From the NCBI GenBank assembly GCA_035528395.1, contig DATKYR010000192.1, forward strand, positions 9,522 through 73,521: a DNA stretch of 64,000 nucleotides, written 5' to 3'. Numbering within the stretch: the stretch's first letter is position 1; each line of letters begins with the position of its first letter. This DNA is from NIOZ-UU13 sp035528395. GTDB lineage: Bacteria; Planctomycetota; Phycisphaerae; Sedimentisphaerales; Anaerobacaceae. The notes under the pieces were generated by a model that searched no databases, had not been told where the DNA came from, and was given only the letters and a program-made list of their open reading frames with translations. The translations under genes were made by a program, and so were the position numbers. Positions 38,795 to 48,606 of the stretch are shown here, piece by piece.

Positions 38795-39454
38795 CTACAA
38801 TTGTGCCACATCTTCTCTTGATAATTTTCTTGGACCGCCGTCGTGCGTTTGGCTGAAGTCCCTTGGCTGAGGATTTTCAGCCAATACATCCAGCTTATCC
38901 AACGTTTTGAGCCGGTCGTAAATCAGCTGCCAGCCGCATTTAATATTGTCAGGGTCAACTTCGCATTTGCCGTCCACGGAGCCGCCGCAGGGGCCGTTCA
39001 TTAGTGATTTTGAACATCTTGTTATTGGACAAACTCCTCCGAAGATACCAAGTTTACAGTCGCCACAGGCTAGGCAGTTTTCCGACCACTGGCCGGCACC
39101 GTCGTTGGTGCCGCAGAACATAGTATTGAGGGCTGGATAAACCGGCATATCCCCAAAGACGTTCGCTACCATCTGGACCCCGACTCCGCAGGCCATCGAC
39201 AGGATTGCGTCGCAGGATGCCACCTGGTCCTTTATGGCTGCGAAGAATTCCGCATCGCATTGTCTTTCGATGGTATTTTCTACAACTTCAAAACTATCCG
39301 AAAGTCTCAGGACAGAAGCCAGAGTTGTAACCTCTCTTTCGCCGCCTGCCAGGCAGACGGTAACACAAGTACCACAGCCTAAAACGAGAATACGTTTGTG
39401 GCCTGCAAGGAAGCCCTTGATTTCCTCAATTGGTTTGCGTTCTGCGACTATCAT
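38795..39454 (-). CDS. metV: Methylene-THF reductase partner protein MetV
   Basis: 219 residues rich in cysteines: GCGTCVTVCLAGG, CLACGDCKLG, CPITRCSKSLMNGPCGG and CGWQLIYDRL match the MetV / methylene-THF-reductase C-terminal domain family. It holds iron-sulfur clusters that pass electrons to the flavin of MetF. The start ATG overlaps the folD stop (TAATG), so the two are translationally coupled. Confidence 0.9.
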   Translation of the reverse strand: MIVAERKPIEEIKGFLAGHKRILVLGCGTCVTVCLAGGEREVTTLASVLRLSDSFEVVENTIERQCDAEFFAAIKDQVASCDAILSMACGVGVQMVANVFGDMPVYPALNTMFCGTNDGAGQWSENCLACGDCKLGIFGGVCPITRCSKSLMNGPCGGSVDGKCEVDPDNIKCGWQLIYDRLKTLDKLDVLAENPQPRDFSQTHDGGPRKLSREDVAQL

Positions 39455-40347
39455 TATTCAACCTCAAGGCCGGCGGCTCTTTTGGCCGATTCCACCGTAT
39501 TATAAAGCAGCATAGTTATTGTCATTGGGCCTACACCGCCCGGGACGGGAGTGATAAATGAGGCCTTTTCCTTCACAGCCTCAAAATCCACATCACCAAC
39601 AAGGCGATAGCCTTTTTTCTTTGTTGCGTCCTCGACGCGGTTAACGCCAACATCAATTACCACAACTCCATCTTTTACCATATCCGCGGTAACGGTATTC
39701 GGCCTACCGGCGGCGGCGATAACAATATCCGCCCGCTTTGTGTGAGAGGGAAGGTCCTTGGTGCGCGTATGGCAGACGGTTACGGTGGCATTTGCACCGG
39801 GCTTTTTCTGGATAAGCATATTCGCCAGTGGCTTGCCGACTATGTTGCTTCTTCCGACGATTACTACCTCAGCCCCCTCAATTTTTACACCGCTGCGTAT
39901 CAATAGCTGAATAATGCCGTGTGGTGTGCAGGGCCGAAACGCCTTTTCACCTACAACCATTTTGCCCACATTCATCGGATGAAATCCATCGACGTCTTTG
40001 GCTGGGTCAATTGCAAGCAGGACCTCGGCCTCGTTAAGGCCCTTTGGTAAGGGCAATTGGACCAGGATGCCGTTGATTTTCGAGTCTTTGTTCATTTTAT
40101 CAACCAGTGCCATCAATTCTTCCTGTGAGGTTTCGGCAGGCAGGCGGTTGTCATCGGAATAAATTCCTATATCTTCGCAGGCACGCTCTTTGGCGGTAAC
40201 ATAAGACTGTGAGGCGGGGTCTTCGCCGACTAAAATGACTCCCAGTCCGGGAACAATGCCCTGCTTTTTTAGTTTGGCCACTTCGTCTTTCAATTCTGCC
40301 CGCATGTCGGCGGCCACTTGTTTTCCATCTATAATTTGTGCAGTCAT
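39454..40347 (-). CDS. folD: Bifunctional methylene-THF dehydrogenase / methenyl-THF cyclohydrolase
   Basis: 297 residues, standard FolD length. Motifs include YVTAKERACEDIGI with the catalytic Lys, GILVQLPLPKGL, the PCTPHGI loop, and the Rossmann motif VIVGRSNIVGKP. It converts formyl-THF to methenyl-THF and then methylene-THF with NAD(P)H. It lies within the methyl-branch operon. Confidence 0.94.
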   Translation of the reverse strand: MTAQIIDGKQVAADMRAELKDEVAKLKKQGIVPGLGVILVGEDPASQSYVTAKERACEDIGIYSDDNRLPAETSQEELMALVDKMNKDSKINGILVQLPLPKGLNEAEVLLAIDPAKDVDGFHPMNVGKMVVGEKAFRPCTPHGIIQLLIRSGVKIEGAEVVIVGRSNIVGKPLANMLIQKKPGANATVTVCHTRTKDLPSHTKRADIVIAAAGRPNTVTADMVKDGVVVIDVGVNRVEDATKKKGYRLVGDVDFEAVKEKASFITPVPGGVGPMTITMLLYNTVESAKRAAGLEVE

Positions 40348-40353
40348 TTGTTA

Positions 40354-42333
40354 TTACACTCCGTTTTCAGACAGATACTCTATAAATTTATGCGGCTCAA
40401 CTGAGGCTAATTGCTCAAAAATTACTCGTTTTTTATCGACTCCTGCTTTTTCCAGTGCATTATTAAGGCGTTCTAATCTTTTAGCAGCCCGAGTTGAGCC
40501 TGCCAGATATTGGCAGTTCTCTAGGTGGCAGCCGAGAATCATCACTTTTTGTGCTCCACATTCCAGTGCTCGTAAGACATCTCGCAGGTCAACTTTCCCG
40601 GCGCAGGGAACCCGAATTAGCTGAGCTTGTTGTCCCCACTGCGAACCGATAGTTGCCGCTGCGGTTGCCGCGGGATAAGCGGAATTCTCACAGGCAAAAA
40701 CTGTTATTTGAGGTTTGTCGCCAAGCTCTGCTGCTACTTGCTCATCGGAATATCGTGGCAATTGGATAGCTCCTGTGGGGCATTCGGCTGCACATATTCC
40801 GCATCGCTGACAGGTTACCGCTGAAACGGAGGCGGCTTTATTATCAATATCGATACTGATGGCGGCGTGCGGACATATCCGCATACAGGTCAAACACAGA
40901 ACGCACTTATCTTCATCGACCACCGCTGCGTCATCGAGAACCTCTATTTGTTTGTTTTTAAGCAGTTCGTGGATTTCGTTCGCTGTTGCTAATCCGTCAG
41001 TCTGAGGGTCTCTAAGCTCATCTGTATCCGGCGCCGAACCTACAGCGAAAATACCTTCACGGTTTGTCTTTGTGGGCAAAAGCCAAACGCTGTCCGCCTG
41101 TAAGTCGTCGGCTGGACCGGGTCGCAGCCCTTCGATGAGGCTAAGAAGCTCAGAGGTATCTGCGATGGCGCTATCGGCCATAACCACCAGGTCGAATTCT
41201 TCATCAACTTGGTACCCGATTAGCGGCTCTTCCACACTCACAACTTTTTTAGAGCCTCTATCCGAAATTGTTGGCGGTGATTCGTATTTTACTATTACTA
41301 CACCGGCTTCTCTGGCCCGCCGGTACAGGGCTTCCATGCCGGTTGCGGCCACACGGATATTATGGCAGTATAATTTTACCTCAGCTCCGAAACGTTTTGC
41401 CAGCAGCTCTGCTGCGGAGAGTACCTGGGCCGATACGCGTTTACCTTGTTCGCCGAGGGTGTCCATAACTATGGCAATGCGTTTGGGAATTGCTTCGCCG
41501 TTATGGACCAATTCAGCCAGTTCCGACTTTTTCGTGGCCGGGCCTGGGGCTAAAACAATTGCTCCTGCGGAGAGTTTTTGCTCTGTGCCGTTCGAGGTAA
41601 CCAGTGCGGTGAAATTGCCGAATTCTCCTTCCAGGGATTTCAAGGTTGAGGAGGTTTGGACGCGGATTTGCTTATCATTTTTTACCTGCCGGATAAGCTG
41701 GTCCACTTGATTTTGCACAAGTGCCTCGGTCTGGGACCAATCAGAAGCGACATAGCCGTAAAGTTCCGGCGTTTCTGCCACTGCCGCCCCTAACTTTTCG
41801 CTGCATTCGACCAGCGTAACGTGATGTCCGAGTTGAGACAGGGTAGTGGCTGTCTGCATTGCCGCAACAGTCCCGCCGAGGACCAGCACATTTTGATTTA
41901 CGCTGGTCTTCTTTGATTTGACGGCTGAGGCCATCTTCACCCGTCGAACAGCAGCGGTCAGAGCTTCTTTTGCTTTATCCGTGGCGGCCTTGGGAGTCTT
42001 GGCGACCCAGCCGCAGTGCTCACGAATATTTACAGACCACAAAAGTCCATCATTCAAATTAACACTTTGTATTGCTTCGTGGAGAGTCTTATCGAAAATC
42101 TCCCGGTCGCAGGCTCCTATTACCAGGCGTTCTATATGTGTTAGGGATTTTATCGTTTTGGTACAATCCTTTTGTTGGCAGAATTTCGAGCAGAGCTTTA
42201 CTGTTGCTACTTCCGCCAGTCCGCTTAGGTGCTCTGTGAGCTGGTCAAAATCGAGCCGGCTGCGCAACGTCCCGGCGCAGTCGCACAGCACTATCCCCAC
42301 ATCGCCGTTAGTTTGTTCAGCCTTCTTAATCAC
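40354..42333 (-). CDS. QmoB/HdrA-like flavoprotein fused to an MvhD-type domain
   Basis: 659 residues from a GTG at 42333, directly after the QmoA-like stop. Order: HdrA-like N-terminal domain (about 12-130), FAD domain (about 148-460) whose usual GxGxxG reads GGTVAA, two 4Fe-4S motifs (CVLCLTCMRICPH and CQRCGICAAECPT, about 490-530), and a C-terminal MvhD-type domain (about 545-650) with CHLENCQYLAG. This is the plan of QmoB. It likely pairs with the QmoA-like protein upstream to feed electrons to or from the THF branch. The altered FAD loop may weaken FAD binding. Confidence 0.82.
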   Translation of the reverse strand: MIKKAEQTNGDVGIVLCDCAGTLRSRLDFDQLTEHLSGLAEVATVKLCSKFCQQKDCTKTIKSLTHIERLVIGACDREIFDKTLHEAIQSVNLNDGLLWSVNIREHCGWVAKTPKAATDKAKEALTAAVRRVKMASAVKSKKTSVNQNVLVLGGTVAAMQTATTLSQLGHHVTLVECSEKLGAAVAETPELYGYVASDWSQTEALVQNQVDQLIRQVKNDKQIRVQTSSTLKSLEGEFGNFTALVTSNGTEQKLSAGAIVLAPGPATKKSELAELVHNGEAIPKRIAIVMDTLGEQGKRVSAQVLSAAELLAKRFGAEVKLYCHNIRVAATGMEALYRRAREAGVVIVKYESPPTISDRGSKKVVSVEEPLIGYQVDEEFDLVVMADSAIADTSELLSLIEGLRPGPADDLQADSVWLLPTKTNREGIFAVGSAPDTDELRDPQTDGLATANEIHELLKNKQIEVLDDAAVVDEDKCVLCLTCMRICPHAAISIDIDNKAASVSAVTCQRCGICAAECPTGAIQLPRYSDEQVAAELGDKPQITVFACENSAYPAATAAATIGSQWGQQAQLIRVPCAGKVDLRDVLRALECGAQKVMILGCHLENCQYLAGSTRAAKRLERLNNALEKAGVDKKRVIFEQLASVEPHKFIEYLSENGV

Positions 42334-42336
42334 CTA

Positions 42337-43611
42337 TTAAGCCTCACCTATTACTGCGGCGCTGACCGCTTCGGCCTGAGCCATACAGGATTTTATGTCC
42401 TTGGGAGATTCACAAGCGCCCGCTACAAAGATACCTTCCTGCTGCATTTCGGGCAGAGGAGAAGCATTCTTAAAACCAAAAAATCCCTGCTCATCAAGCG
42501 GCACCAGCAGTGTTTCGGCCAGTTTTGTCGTATCGGACCTCGGCCGAATTCCGACCGCTAAAACCACAAGGTCGAATTCCTGTTCGCAAACCTGAGAGTC
42601 CGAACCTTGCGGAAGAGACTGCGGGGCGAACCGCAGAAGCAGTGTATCGTTCGGGCCTTGTTTAATTTCGTACGGCCGAGAGCGAACGAAGGTCATATTA
42701 TCTTTACACTTGTTATAAAAGTCATCGAACCCTTTACCGAAGTGTTGAATATCCATATAGAAGACGGTCACTTCTGCTTCTTCGTTCAGGTATTTTATCT
42801 GTTGTGCCATCCTCAGAGCATACGCACAGCATACAGTTGAGCAGTAATCAGTATCCTCCGGACGGCGGTAAACTTCTTCTGTCCTTGAGCCAACGCATTG
42901 TATAAATGCAATGCGTTTTGGTGTTTGACCGTCCGAAGGTCGGGTAATCTTGCCTGCGGTGGCGAGCTGCTGTTCAGCTTCAGTACCGGTGATTATGTTT
43001 TCCGAGCGGCCATGCCCGTATGAAGTGTTCTCGGCAGGATTGTAAGGTTCATAGCCGGTTGCTACTACCACGCTGTCAACGTCTATTTTACTCTGGGAGC
43101 TTTTATCCTGCATATTAATTGCATCAAGGGGGCAGGTTTGATCGCAGACTGAGCATTTTTTACCAAGAGCTAACCGACACCGCGAGTAATCAATGACCGG
43201 CACTGCAGGAGACAGAGCCAACCTCGGTGAAACTATACACTTTTCGGGACATGCGGTAACACAGGCCTGGCAACCTGTGCATTTGTTCCGGTCAATAAAA
43301 CAGGGCTGATGTTTTAATATCGCAGTATATCGGGACCCGTTTGTACCGGTTTCCAGCTTGCAAAGCTGGGTGAGAGTCTGGATGTGGATATCGGGCGAGG
43401 CGGCTACGGTTCTTAAAAGCTCATTCGCCGCGCAGACGTTGCAGCGGAGGCAGACGTCCGTGGCCTTACAGCCCATCTCGACGACACGGCCGCCTATTGT
43501 GGCTTGCATATCAATAAGACGGACCTGCAAGCCTGCCTGGCTAAGTCGCTGAGATACGGTTGCACCTGCGATACCCGCCCCTATAACAAGAACAGTTTTC
43601 GTATCTTGCAT
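42337..43611 (-). CDS. QmoA/HdrA-like FAD protein
   Basis: 424 residues. An intact FAD motif VLVIGAGIAGATVSQ is at residues 8-22, followed by the conserved CKATDVCLRCNVC, the 4Fe-4S motif CTGCQACVTACPEKC and a second cluster CRLALGKKCSVCDQTC, then IQCVGSR and YCSTVCCAYALR. This is the short HdrA form found as QmoA in sulfate reducers. The location between fhs and folD suggests a role in electron delivery to the methyl branch, not sulfate reduction; no adenylylsulfate reductase is present here. Confidence 0.82.
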   Translation of the reverse strand: MQDTKTVLVIGAGIAGATVSQRLSQAGLQVRLIDMQATIGGRVVEMGCKATDVCLRCNVCAANELLRTVAASPDIHIQTLTQLCKLETGTNGSRYTAILKHQPCFIDRNKCTGCQACVTACPEKCIVSPRLALSPAVPVIDYSRCRLALGKKCSVCDQTCPLDAINMQDKSSQSKIDVDSVVVATGYEPYNPAENTSYGHGRSENIITGTEAEQQLATAGKITRPSDGQTPKRIAFIQCVGSRTEEVYRRPEDTDYCSTVCCAYALRMAQQIKYLNEEAEVTVFYMDIQHFGKGFDDFYNKCKDNMTFVRSRPYEIKQGPNDTLLLRFAPQSLPQGSDSQVCEQEFDLVVLAVGIRPRSDTTKLAETLLVPLDEQGFFGFKNASPLPEMQQEGIFVAGACESPKDIKSCMAQAEAVSAAVIGEA

Positions 43612-43640
43612 TCTGTTAATAACCAGTAATTGTTAATAAC

Positions 43641-45404
43641 TTAAAACAGGCCTTGTACTTTTCCTGTTTTGACGTCCACATCAATACGCCGGAAAGCCGG
43701 ATTGGAGGCGGTACCGGGCATCAGCTTAATGGCTCCGGCTACGGGCACGATGAAGCCGGCACCTTTGTAAACAAGAACATCACGGATCGGGAGCTCCCAA
43801 TCGGTGGGTCTGCCTTTTATGTCAGGGTCATGCGACAAACTAAGGTGTGTCTTAACCATACAGGTCCCTAAAGTCTTGCTGGCCGGGTCGGCCTCCATAG
43901 CTTTGGCTTTTTCCAGTGCTCCATTAATATAAGTTACGCCGCTTGCGCCGTACACTTCTTTGGCGATTAGTTCAATGCGTTTTCTAAGCGGGGTCTTCAG
44001 TTCATAAAGGAATTTGAAATGGTTCGTTTCGCCGCAGGCCTCAATCACTGCCTCTGCCAGCTCGATTGCGCCGTCACCGCCCTTGAGCCAGTGTTCGGAA
44101 ACAGCAGCCAAAGCGCCATTCTGCTCGGCGATTTTACGTACAAACTTTATTTCAGCCTTGGTGTCCGTGTGGAAGCTGTTTATACAAACAACCGGTCGGA
44201 CTCCGCTTTTCTTCACCGTTTCGATATGAGCGATTAGATTCTCACAACCTTTTTCGACCAGTTCGAGGTTTTCGGTAGTGTATTCCTCGCTTAGTGGTAT
44301 GCCGGGCTTCACTGCAGGCCCTCCACCGTGCATCTTTAGAGCGCGAACGGTTGCTACAACAACAACCGCATTGGGTACCAGGCCTGACATGCGGCACTTC
44401 AAATTCCAGAATTTCTCAAAACCAATGTCGGCCCCGAAGCCGCTCTCAGTTACATGATAGTCACCCAATTTGGTTCCAATCCTATCGGCAATTATAGAGC
44501 TTTGGCCGATGGCGATATTAGCAAACGGGCCGGCGTGCACAAACACGGGCTGGCCTTCAATTGTCTGCAGCAAATTCGGATTTATCGCATCGGCCATCCA
44601 GGCGGTCATAGCGCCGTCAACTTCAAGGTCGGCAGTGGTAACTTCGTCACCTTTTTTGTCGTAGGCCACGACTATTTTAGACATACGTTCTCGCAGGTCT
44701 TTTAAGTCCTTGGCAACTGCGAGTATGGCCATAATCTCACTTGAGACGGTAATTTGAAAGCCTGAGTCCATTTCGTAGCCGTCCATTTTTCCGCCTTGGC
44801 CAATCCTGATGTTGCGCAGGGCCTGGGCACAGAAGTCCATTGCCCACTTCATTTGCACGCGTTCCGGGTCGATATCTATTCGTGTCAGCTTGCTTTTTGC
44901 CAGACGGGCATCGTCATAGTTGCGTTCATGCTGCATGCGCGAGCTCAGAGCGACCATAGCGAGGTTGTGGGCGTTTGTTATACAGTCGATATCACCTGTA
45001 AGGCGGATAGAAAAAGGTGTCAAGGGAATACATTGGGCAAGACCTCCGCCGGCTGCTGAACCTTTGATATTGAAGGTTGGTCCGCCGCTGGGCTGGCGTA
45101 TTGCCCCGACCACGCGTTTTCCCAGCTTGCCCAGACCTTCAATCAAACCCATGGCAGTGGTAGTTTTGCCCTCGCCCAAAGGCGTCGGCGTAATGGCAGT
45201 AACGTTAATGTACTTTGCTGTGGGAGCATCCTGGAGGCGGGCGAGGGCTTGTTGATAATCGACTTTGGCCAACTTGCGACCCATTGGAATCAGTTCGCTC
45301 TCCTGTAAGCCCATCTCCTCGGCAAGTTGGCTGACAGGTTTCATTTCTTCCTCGGCAGCTTCTGCGATCTGCCAGTCCTTCATTTTTGTTGCGTCAAGCT
45401 TCAT
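43641..45404 (-). CDS. fhs: Formate-tetrahydrofolate ligase
   Basis: 587 residues, slightly longer than the usual 555-560. It makes 10-formyl-THF from formate, THF and ATP. Motifs: the nucleotide loop TPTPLGEGKTTTAMGL (about residue 70), RQPSGGPTFNIKGSAAGGG and MHGGGPAVKPG. First committed step of the methyl branch. No formate dehydrogenase gene is in the window, so formate comes from elsewhere in the genome or from outside. Confidence 0.96.
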   Translation of the reverse strand: MKLDATKMKDWQIAEAAEEEMKPVSQLAEEMGLQESELIPMGRKLAKVDYQQALARLQDAPTAKYINVTAITPTPLGEGKTTTAMGLIEGLGKLGKRVVGAIRQPSGGPTFNIKGSAAGGGLAQCIPLTPFSIRLTGDIDCITNAHNLAMVALSSRMQHERNYDDARLAKSKLTRIDIDPERVQMKWAMDFCAQALRNIRIGQGGKMDGYEMDSGFQITVSSEIMAILAVAKDLKDLRERMSKIVVAYDKKGDEVTTADLEVDGAMTAWMADAINPNLLQTIEGQPVFVHAGPFANIAIGQSSIIADRIGTKLGDYHVTESGFGADIGFEKFWNLKCRMSGLVPNAVVVVATVRALKMHGGGPAVKPGIPLSEEYTTENLELVEKGCENLIAHIETVKKSGVRPVVCINSFHTDTKAEIKFVRKIAEQNGALAAVSEHWLKGGDGAIELAEAVIEACGETNHFKFLYELKTPLRKRIELIAKEVYGASGVTYINGALEKAKAMEADPASKTLGTCMVKTHLSLSHDPDIKGRPTDWELPIRDVLVYKGAGFIVPVAGAIKLMPGTASNPAFRRIDVDVKTGKVQGLF

Positions 45405-45784
45405 AGGCCTTTCCTCGTGTATCGAATTGATTAAATATTTCGCACGGCGTTTTTACGCTCCTGTTTGTAGAGATGGTGGTATTTGCATAAGTTCCGCATT
45501 ATCATCGAAAACTACCAGAGCGGGTACAACCGTAGGGCTTTTTTTTTGCACTATTCTGCTATTTGGTTCATTGGTGTGTGATTATTAGTGTATCAGGTAA
45601 CCAGGTCGTGGATATCAGGGTGTCAGGTTATCAGGGTAAATTCGGTTTTTCTGATTTACTGCTTCTTCTGTTATCCTGATAACCTATTCTTCTGATATTC
45701 TGCAACCTGATATCCTAAATAACCTGATAACCTACTCCACCACTCACCGGGTTATTGTTTCATGCCTTTGCCAGGTTAATCTTT
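45405..45784. other. Gap between acsE and fhs
   Basis: 380 bases with no gene. It contains a T-run of nine bases near 45540 and the inverted short-word arrays at 45590-45735. Confidence 0.5.
45590..45735. repeat. Inverted short-word arrays (TATCAGG words)
   Basis: TATCAGG-type words on the left (45596-45637) face CCTGATA-type words on the right (45671-45732). AGGTTATCAGG (45625-45635) is a perfect complement of CCTGATAACCT (45675-45685), so the stretch can fold into a large hairpin. Confidence 0.65.
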
Positions 45785-46603
45785 CTATGCTGAGCTATAG
45801 GCCCTCAAGAAAGAATCTGAGTATATTTGCTTGTTCATCAGCATTTCAGCGGTGGCTACTATGTTCATCAGGTCCTGGTCGAGGACATCGACGATAGCTG
45901 AGTCCAGGCCGCGGGAAATAGCCATAGCGAGGAATACTCGGTTTATCAGGCTTCTTTCCGATGCTCCCTGAGATAGATTCGACAGGCCTATTGTCATATG
46001 CGGGGCCGGGTCTGACAGATATTTTATCTGGTCCATCGCAGATAAGATATTGCCGGGCTGGACCTGGGCGTTCGGTACTTTTACCGGCAGAATGATGGGA
46101 TCGATGAACAGCCGCTGGGTGTCAAATCCCTTTTCCATCGCCTTTGATACTATTTCTGCCGCTATGGCTACACGAGTATCGATGTCCTGGGGGACACCGT
46201 TTTTGTCCATAGTAAGGGCGATAATGCTGGCTTTCGCGCCTGCCTGGTTGGCCATTTCTATGTATTTGTCGAATATTTCTTCGTCGCTTTTCTTGTTCAA
46301 TGGTGTTGAGTTCAGCATGACGCCGTTCTCGGCGTTAATGACCTTTATGCCTGCTGCGATAACAGCCGGTTTCTGGGAATCGAGGCTAAGAGGTGTTGAA
46401 CATGTTTCCTGAATGGTCTCAACCAGCCACTGCATGGTACCTTCCTGGTCAGCAGCAGCGGTGCCAACATTTACATCCAGATATGCGGCACCTGCATCGG
46501 TCTGCTTTTTTGCTAATTCCTGAATGACTTTCTTGTCTTTATCTGCGATAGCCTGCTTGACATTGGTGAACATCCCATTGATTCGTTCTGCAATTAATAT
46601 CAT
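45785..46603 (-). CDS. acsE: Methyl-THF:corrinoid iron-sulfur protein methyltransferase
   Basis: 272 residues of the pterin-binding TIM-barrel family: MILIAERINGMF at the start, AAYLDVNVG, TPLSLDSQKPAVI, and GLSNLSQGAS. It moves the methyl group from methyl-THF to the cobalt of the corrinoid protein (AcsCD). Length and motifs match AcsE. It lies after acsD in the operon. Confidence 0.9.
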   Translation of the reverse strand: MILIAERINGMFTNVKQAIADKDKKVIQELAKKQTDAGAAYLDVNVGTAAADQEGTMQWLVETIQETCSTPLSLDSQKPAVIAAGIKVINAENGVMLNSTPLNKKSDEEIFDKYIEMANQAGAKASIIALTMDKNGVPQDIDTRVAIAAEIVSKAMEKGFDTQRLFIDPIILPVKVPNAQVQPGNILSAMDQIKYLSDPAPHMTIGLSNLSQGASERSLINRVFLAMAISRGLDSAIVDVLDQDLMNIVATAEMLMNKQIYSDSFLRAYSSA

Positions 46604-46688
46604 AGTAAATACCTTCCTTTCCTATTCCATATCTTGCAAAGTGGATTTTGTATAAATTTCGCAATCCGAAACAATATCAACTGTACTA

Positions 46689-46820
46689 AAGTGCCTAAAG
46701 TGACAGCTTCGCTGTCATTCTGAGCGGAACGCAGTGGAGCGAAGAATCTCCTTATTGCTCAGGAGATGAGATCCTTCGGCTCCACCTTAGGATGACACTT
46801 ACGTGTCACTTTAGGCACTT
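46689..46820. mobile_element. Inverted-repeat cassette around a REP-like element
   Basis: AAGTGCCTAAAGTGAC (46689-46704) and its perfect 16-base complement (46805-46820) bracket about 100 bases with REP-like sequence (GCGAAGAATCTCC and a variant). The first 14 bases are the same as the repeats that bracket the four-helix-bundle gene at 48607-49076. Possible non-autonomous mobile unit; no transposase seen. Confidence 0.45.
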
Positions 46821-46856
46821 TAGGCACTTTTAACTTTAGTCACTTTCTAACTTCCT

Positions 46857-47813
46857 TCAAGTCCATACCTGATTGATGAAGTTTTTGACAGTAGCAACGG
46901 CTCTGGGATGGCGCATCCGAATTATATCAACGCCGGCCTGCAGTAAGCAGACAGCGGTGGCCGTTTCCCACATCGGACCCCGGTCGCTGGCTGCGCCCCA
47001 GCCCGGTGCGTCTGTGAGTTTGGCCTCTTTGGCCCGCCAGGATTCGTAACCTACGTCACAAATGACCGGCATAGCCATCATTTTGTCGCCGGTTAGGGCG
47101 GCGAGGCGCTGGCGTTCCTGAATCGAATAGGCATACTCTATTCCATATCCCAATGCTCCGGTGGACTGGAACGTTACTATTCGCTCTAACGGAAAGCCCA
47201 TATCAGAAGCCAAGATATTGACCTGCTTGGCGATGTTGATGTCCAGAGGGGCCTGGGTGATGAGATAATGGCCGTCGGCCAAAGCGATAGCGGTCAGGGA
47301 TTTGTAATTGTCCTCTGTAACGGTTCCGATGAGACATTTTTCGCCTTTTGCGGCACCGCTTACCTTGGGCATAACCTGGTTGTCTTTTTCGTCATTTCCG
47401 CAGCTCCACAGGACAATAGGTACACCGACTGCTTTAAATACTTCCTCGGTAACCTTGACGGCGTGAGCGGCGTCTTTGTCATCCTTGTCGGGGTGAATGC
47501 CGTCGAATTTGACACAAATTAAATCTGCCCCAAACTCTTCTACACACTTTTTGGCCCAGTCACCGGGACTGTCGAGCACATCTTTATAAGGTTCGAGCAG
47601 GACGTCGGGCCAATCGTTGGGCTTGCTGTCTAGGACGTCCATAGCGATGACCGGTTTTTCACCGGCGTCGGCTGCGGAGCCGCCATAGACAACATTACGA
47701 GCTCCGCCCACGGTTACCGTTAAGGTTCGAGTGCCCCCATCGTCTTTAGTTGCCCCAAGTGTAAGGCGGTTTACTGAGCCGGTAAATCTTTCTGCAACTT
47801 CAGGAACTGGCAT
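46857..47813 (-). CDS. acsD: Corrinoid iron-sulfur protein small subunit
   Basis: 318 residues, matching AcsD/CdhD. A TIM barrel that binds the corrinoid together with AcsC; regions FGADLICVKFDGIHPD, VLWSCGNDEKD, and GYGIEYAYSIQERQR are typical. The protein carries the methyl group between AcsE and acetyl-CoA synthase. Gene 28 bases downstream of the second CooC gene. Confidence 0.92.
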   Translation of the reverse strand: MPVPEVAERFTGSVNRLTLGATKDDGGTRTLTVTVGGARNVVYGGSAADAGEKPVIAMDVLDSKPNDWPDVLLEPYKDVLDSPGDWAKKCVEEFGADLICVKFDGIHPDKDDKDAAHAVKVTEEVFKAVGVPIVLWSCGNDEKDNQVMPKVSGAAKGEKCLIGTVTEDNYKSLTAIALADGHYLITQAPLDINIAKQVNILASDMGFPLERIVTFQSTGALGYGIEYAYSIQERQRLAALTGDKMMAMPVICDVGYESWRAKEAKLTDAPGWGAASDRGPMWETATAVCLLQAGVDIIRMRHPRAVATVKNFINQVWT

Positions 47814-47841
47814 TTTAAGACCTCCAAGAATAGTTCATCGT

Positions 47842-48603
47842 TTATAGTTTGGGATTCGTAGCCTGAGAGCTTAAAACTAAAATATCTTCGAATATTTTCC
47901 ATGCCGCCGAAAAGGCGGGACTGTCATTTGCAAGGTCAAAAACCGTTTTGGCCTGCATTGAGGCCTCGGAGACGGCCTTATCATAGGGTATATGTCCAAA
48001 GATGTCTATACCGTCTATTTGTTTGTGGTTTTGGGCTCTGTTCCATATAACGCCGATGTGCTTTACGACAATTGGCAATTTTTTAGCAAGGTCAAAAATC
48101 CTACGGGCGGTAAGGGCGCCGATGGAGGTCGGTTCTGCTACGATGCACAACAGGTCAACATTATTGGTGGTTCGGCGGGACAGATGCTCCATTCCCGCCT
48201 CGTTGTCAATAATAACATAATGGTACTGTGAGCTTAATTCGTCCAGGAACTTCCGGAGCATATTGTTTACCGCACAGTAACAGGACGGCCCTTCCGGCCG
48301 ACCCATAGTGAGCAAATCAAAACCCTCGGCCTCGGTAATCGCCTGCTGTATTCCGTATTCGACCGACCGTACCTTGTCCATACCGACGTTACTCGGTGGT
48401 TTGGCGCGTGCATCTTCGCGGATGTCCGCAACGGTGGCAACCGGCTGAACGCCTAACATTACGCCCAGGCAGGAGTTCGGGTCAGCGTCCACTGCAAGCA
48501 CAGCCTTTCTGTCGGCCTGGGCCAGCAGGAACCTTATAATCATTGCGGCTAAAGTTGTCTTGCCCGAACCGCCTTTTCCACTTATCGCAATAGTTGTCGT
48601 CAT
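47842..48603 (-). CDS. cooC: CooC/AcsF-type nickel-insertion ATPase, copy 2
   Basis: 253 residues. The deviant Walker A GKGGSGKTT is at residues 9-17, followed by AVDADPNSCLG. The Ni-binding CxC motif is CYC in PEGPSCYCAVNN (about residues 106-117). CooC-type ATPases load nickel into CO dehydrogenase or acetyl-CoA synthase. A second, more diverged copy is encoded at 62985-63836. The position beside acsD is like that of acsF in acetogens. Confidence 0.87.
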   Translation of the reverse strand: MTTTIAISGKGGSGKTTLAAMIIRFLLAQADRKAVLAVDADPNSCLGVMLGVQPVATVADIREDARAKPPSNVGMDKVRSVEYGIQQAITEAEGFDLLTMGRPEGPSCYCAVNNMLRKFLDELSSQYHYVIIDNEAGMEHLSRRTTNNVDLLCIVAEPTSIGALTARRIFDLAKKLPIVVKHIGVIWNRAQNHKQIDGIDIFGHIPYDKAVSEASMQAKTVFDLANDSPAFSAAWKIFEDILVLSSQATNPKL

Positions 48604-48606
48604 AGT

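Noticed and set aside
45405..45784. Cobalamin riboswitch near the corrinoid-dependent genes
   Set aside because: No B12-box-like sequence was recognised in this gap or in front of the other acs genes; the gap is filled by short-word repeats.
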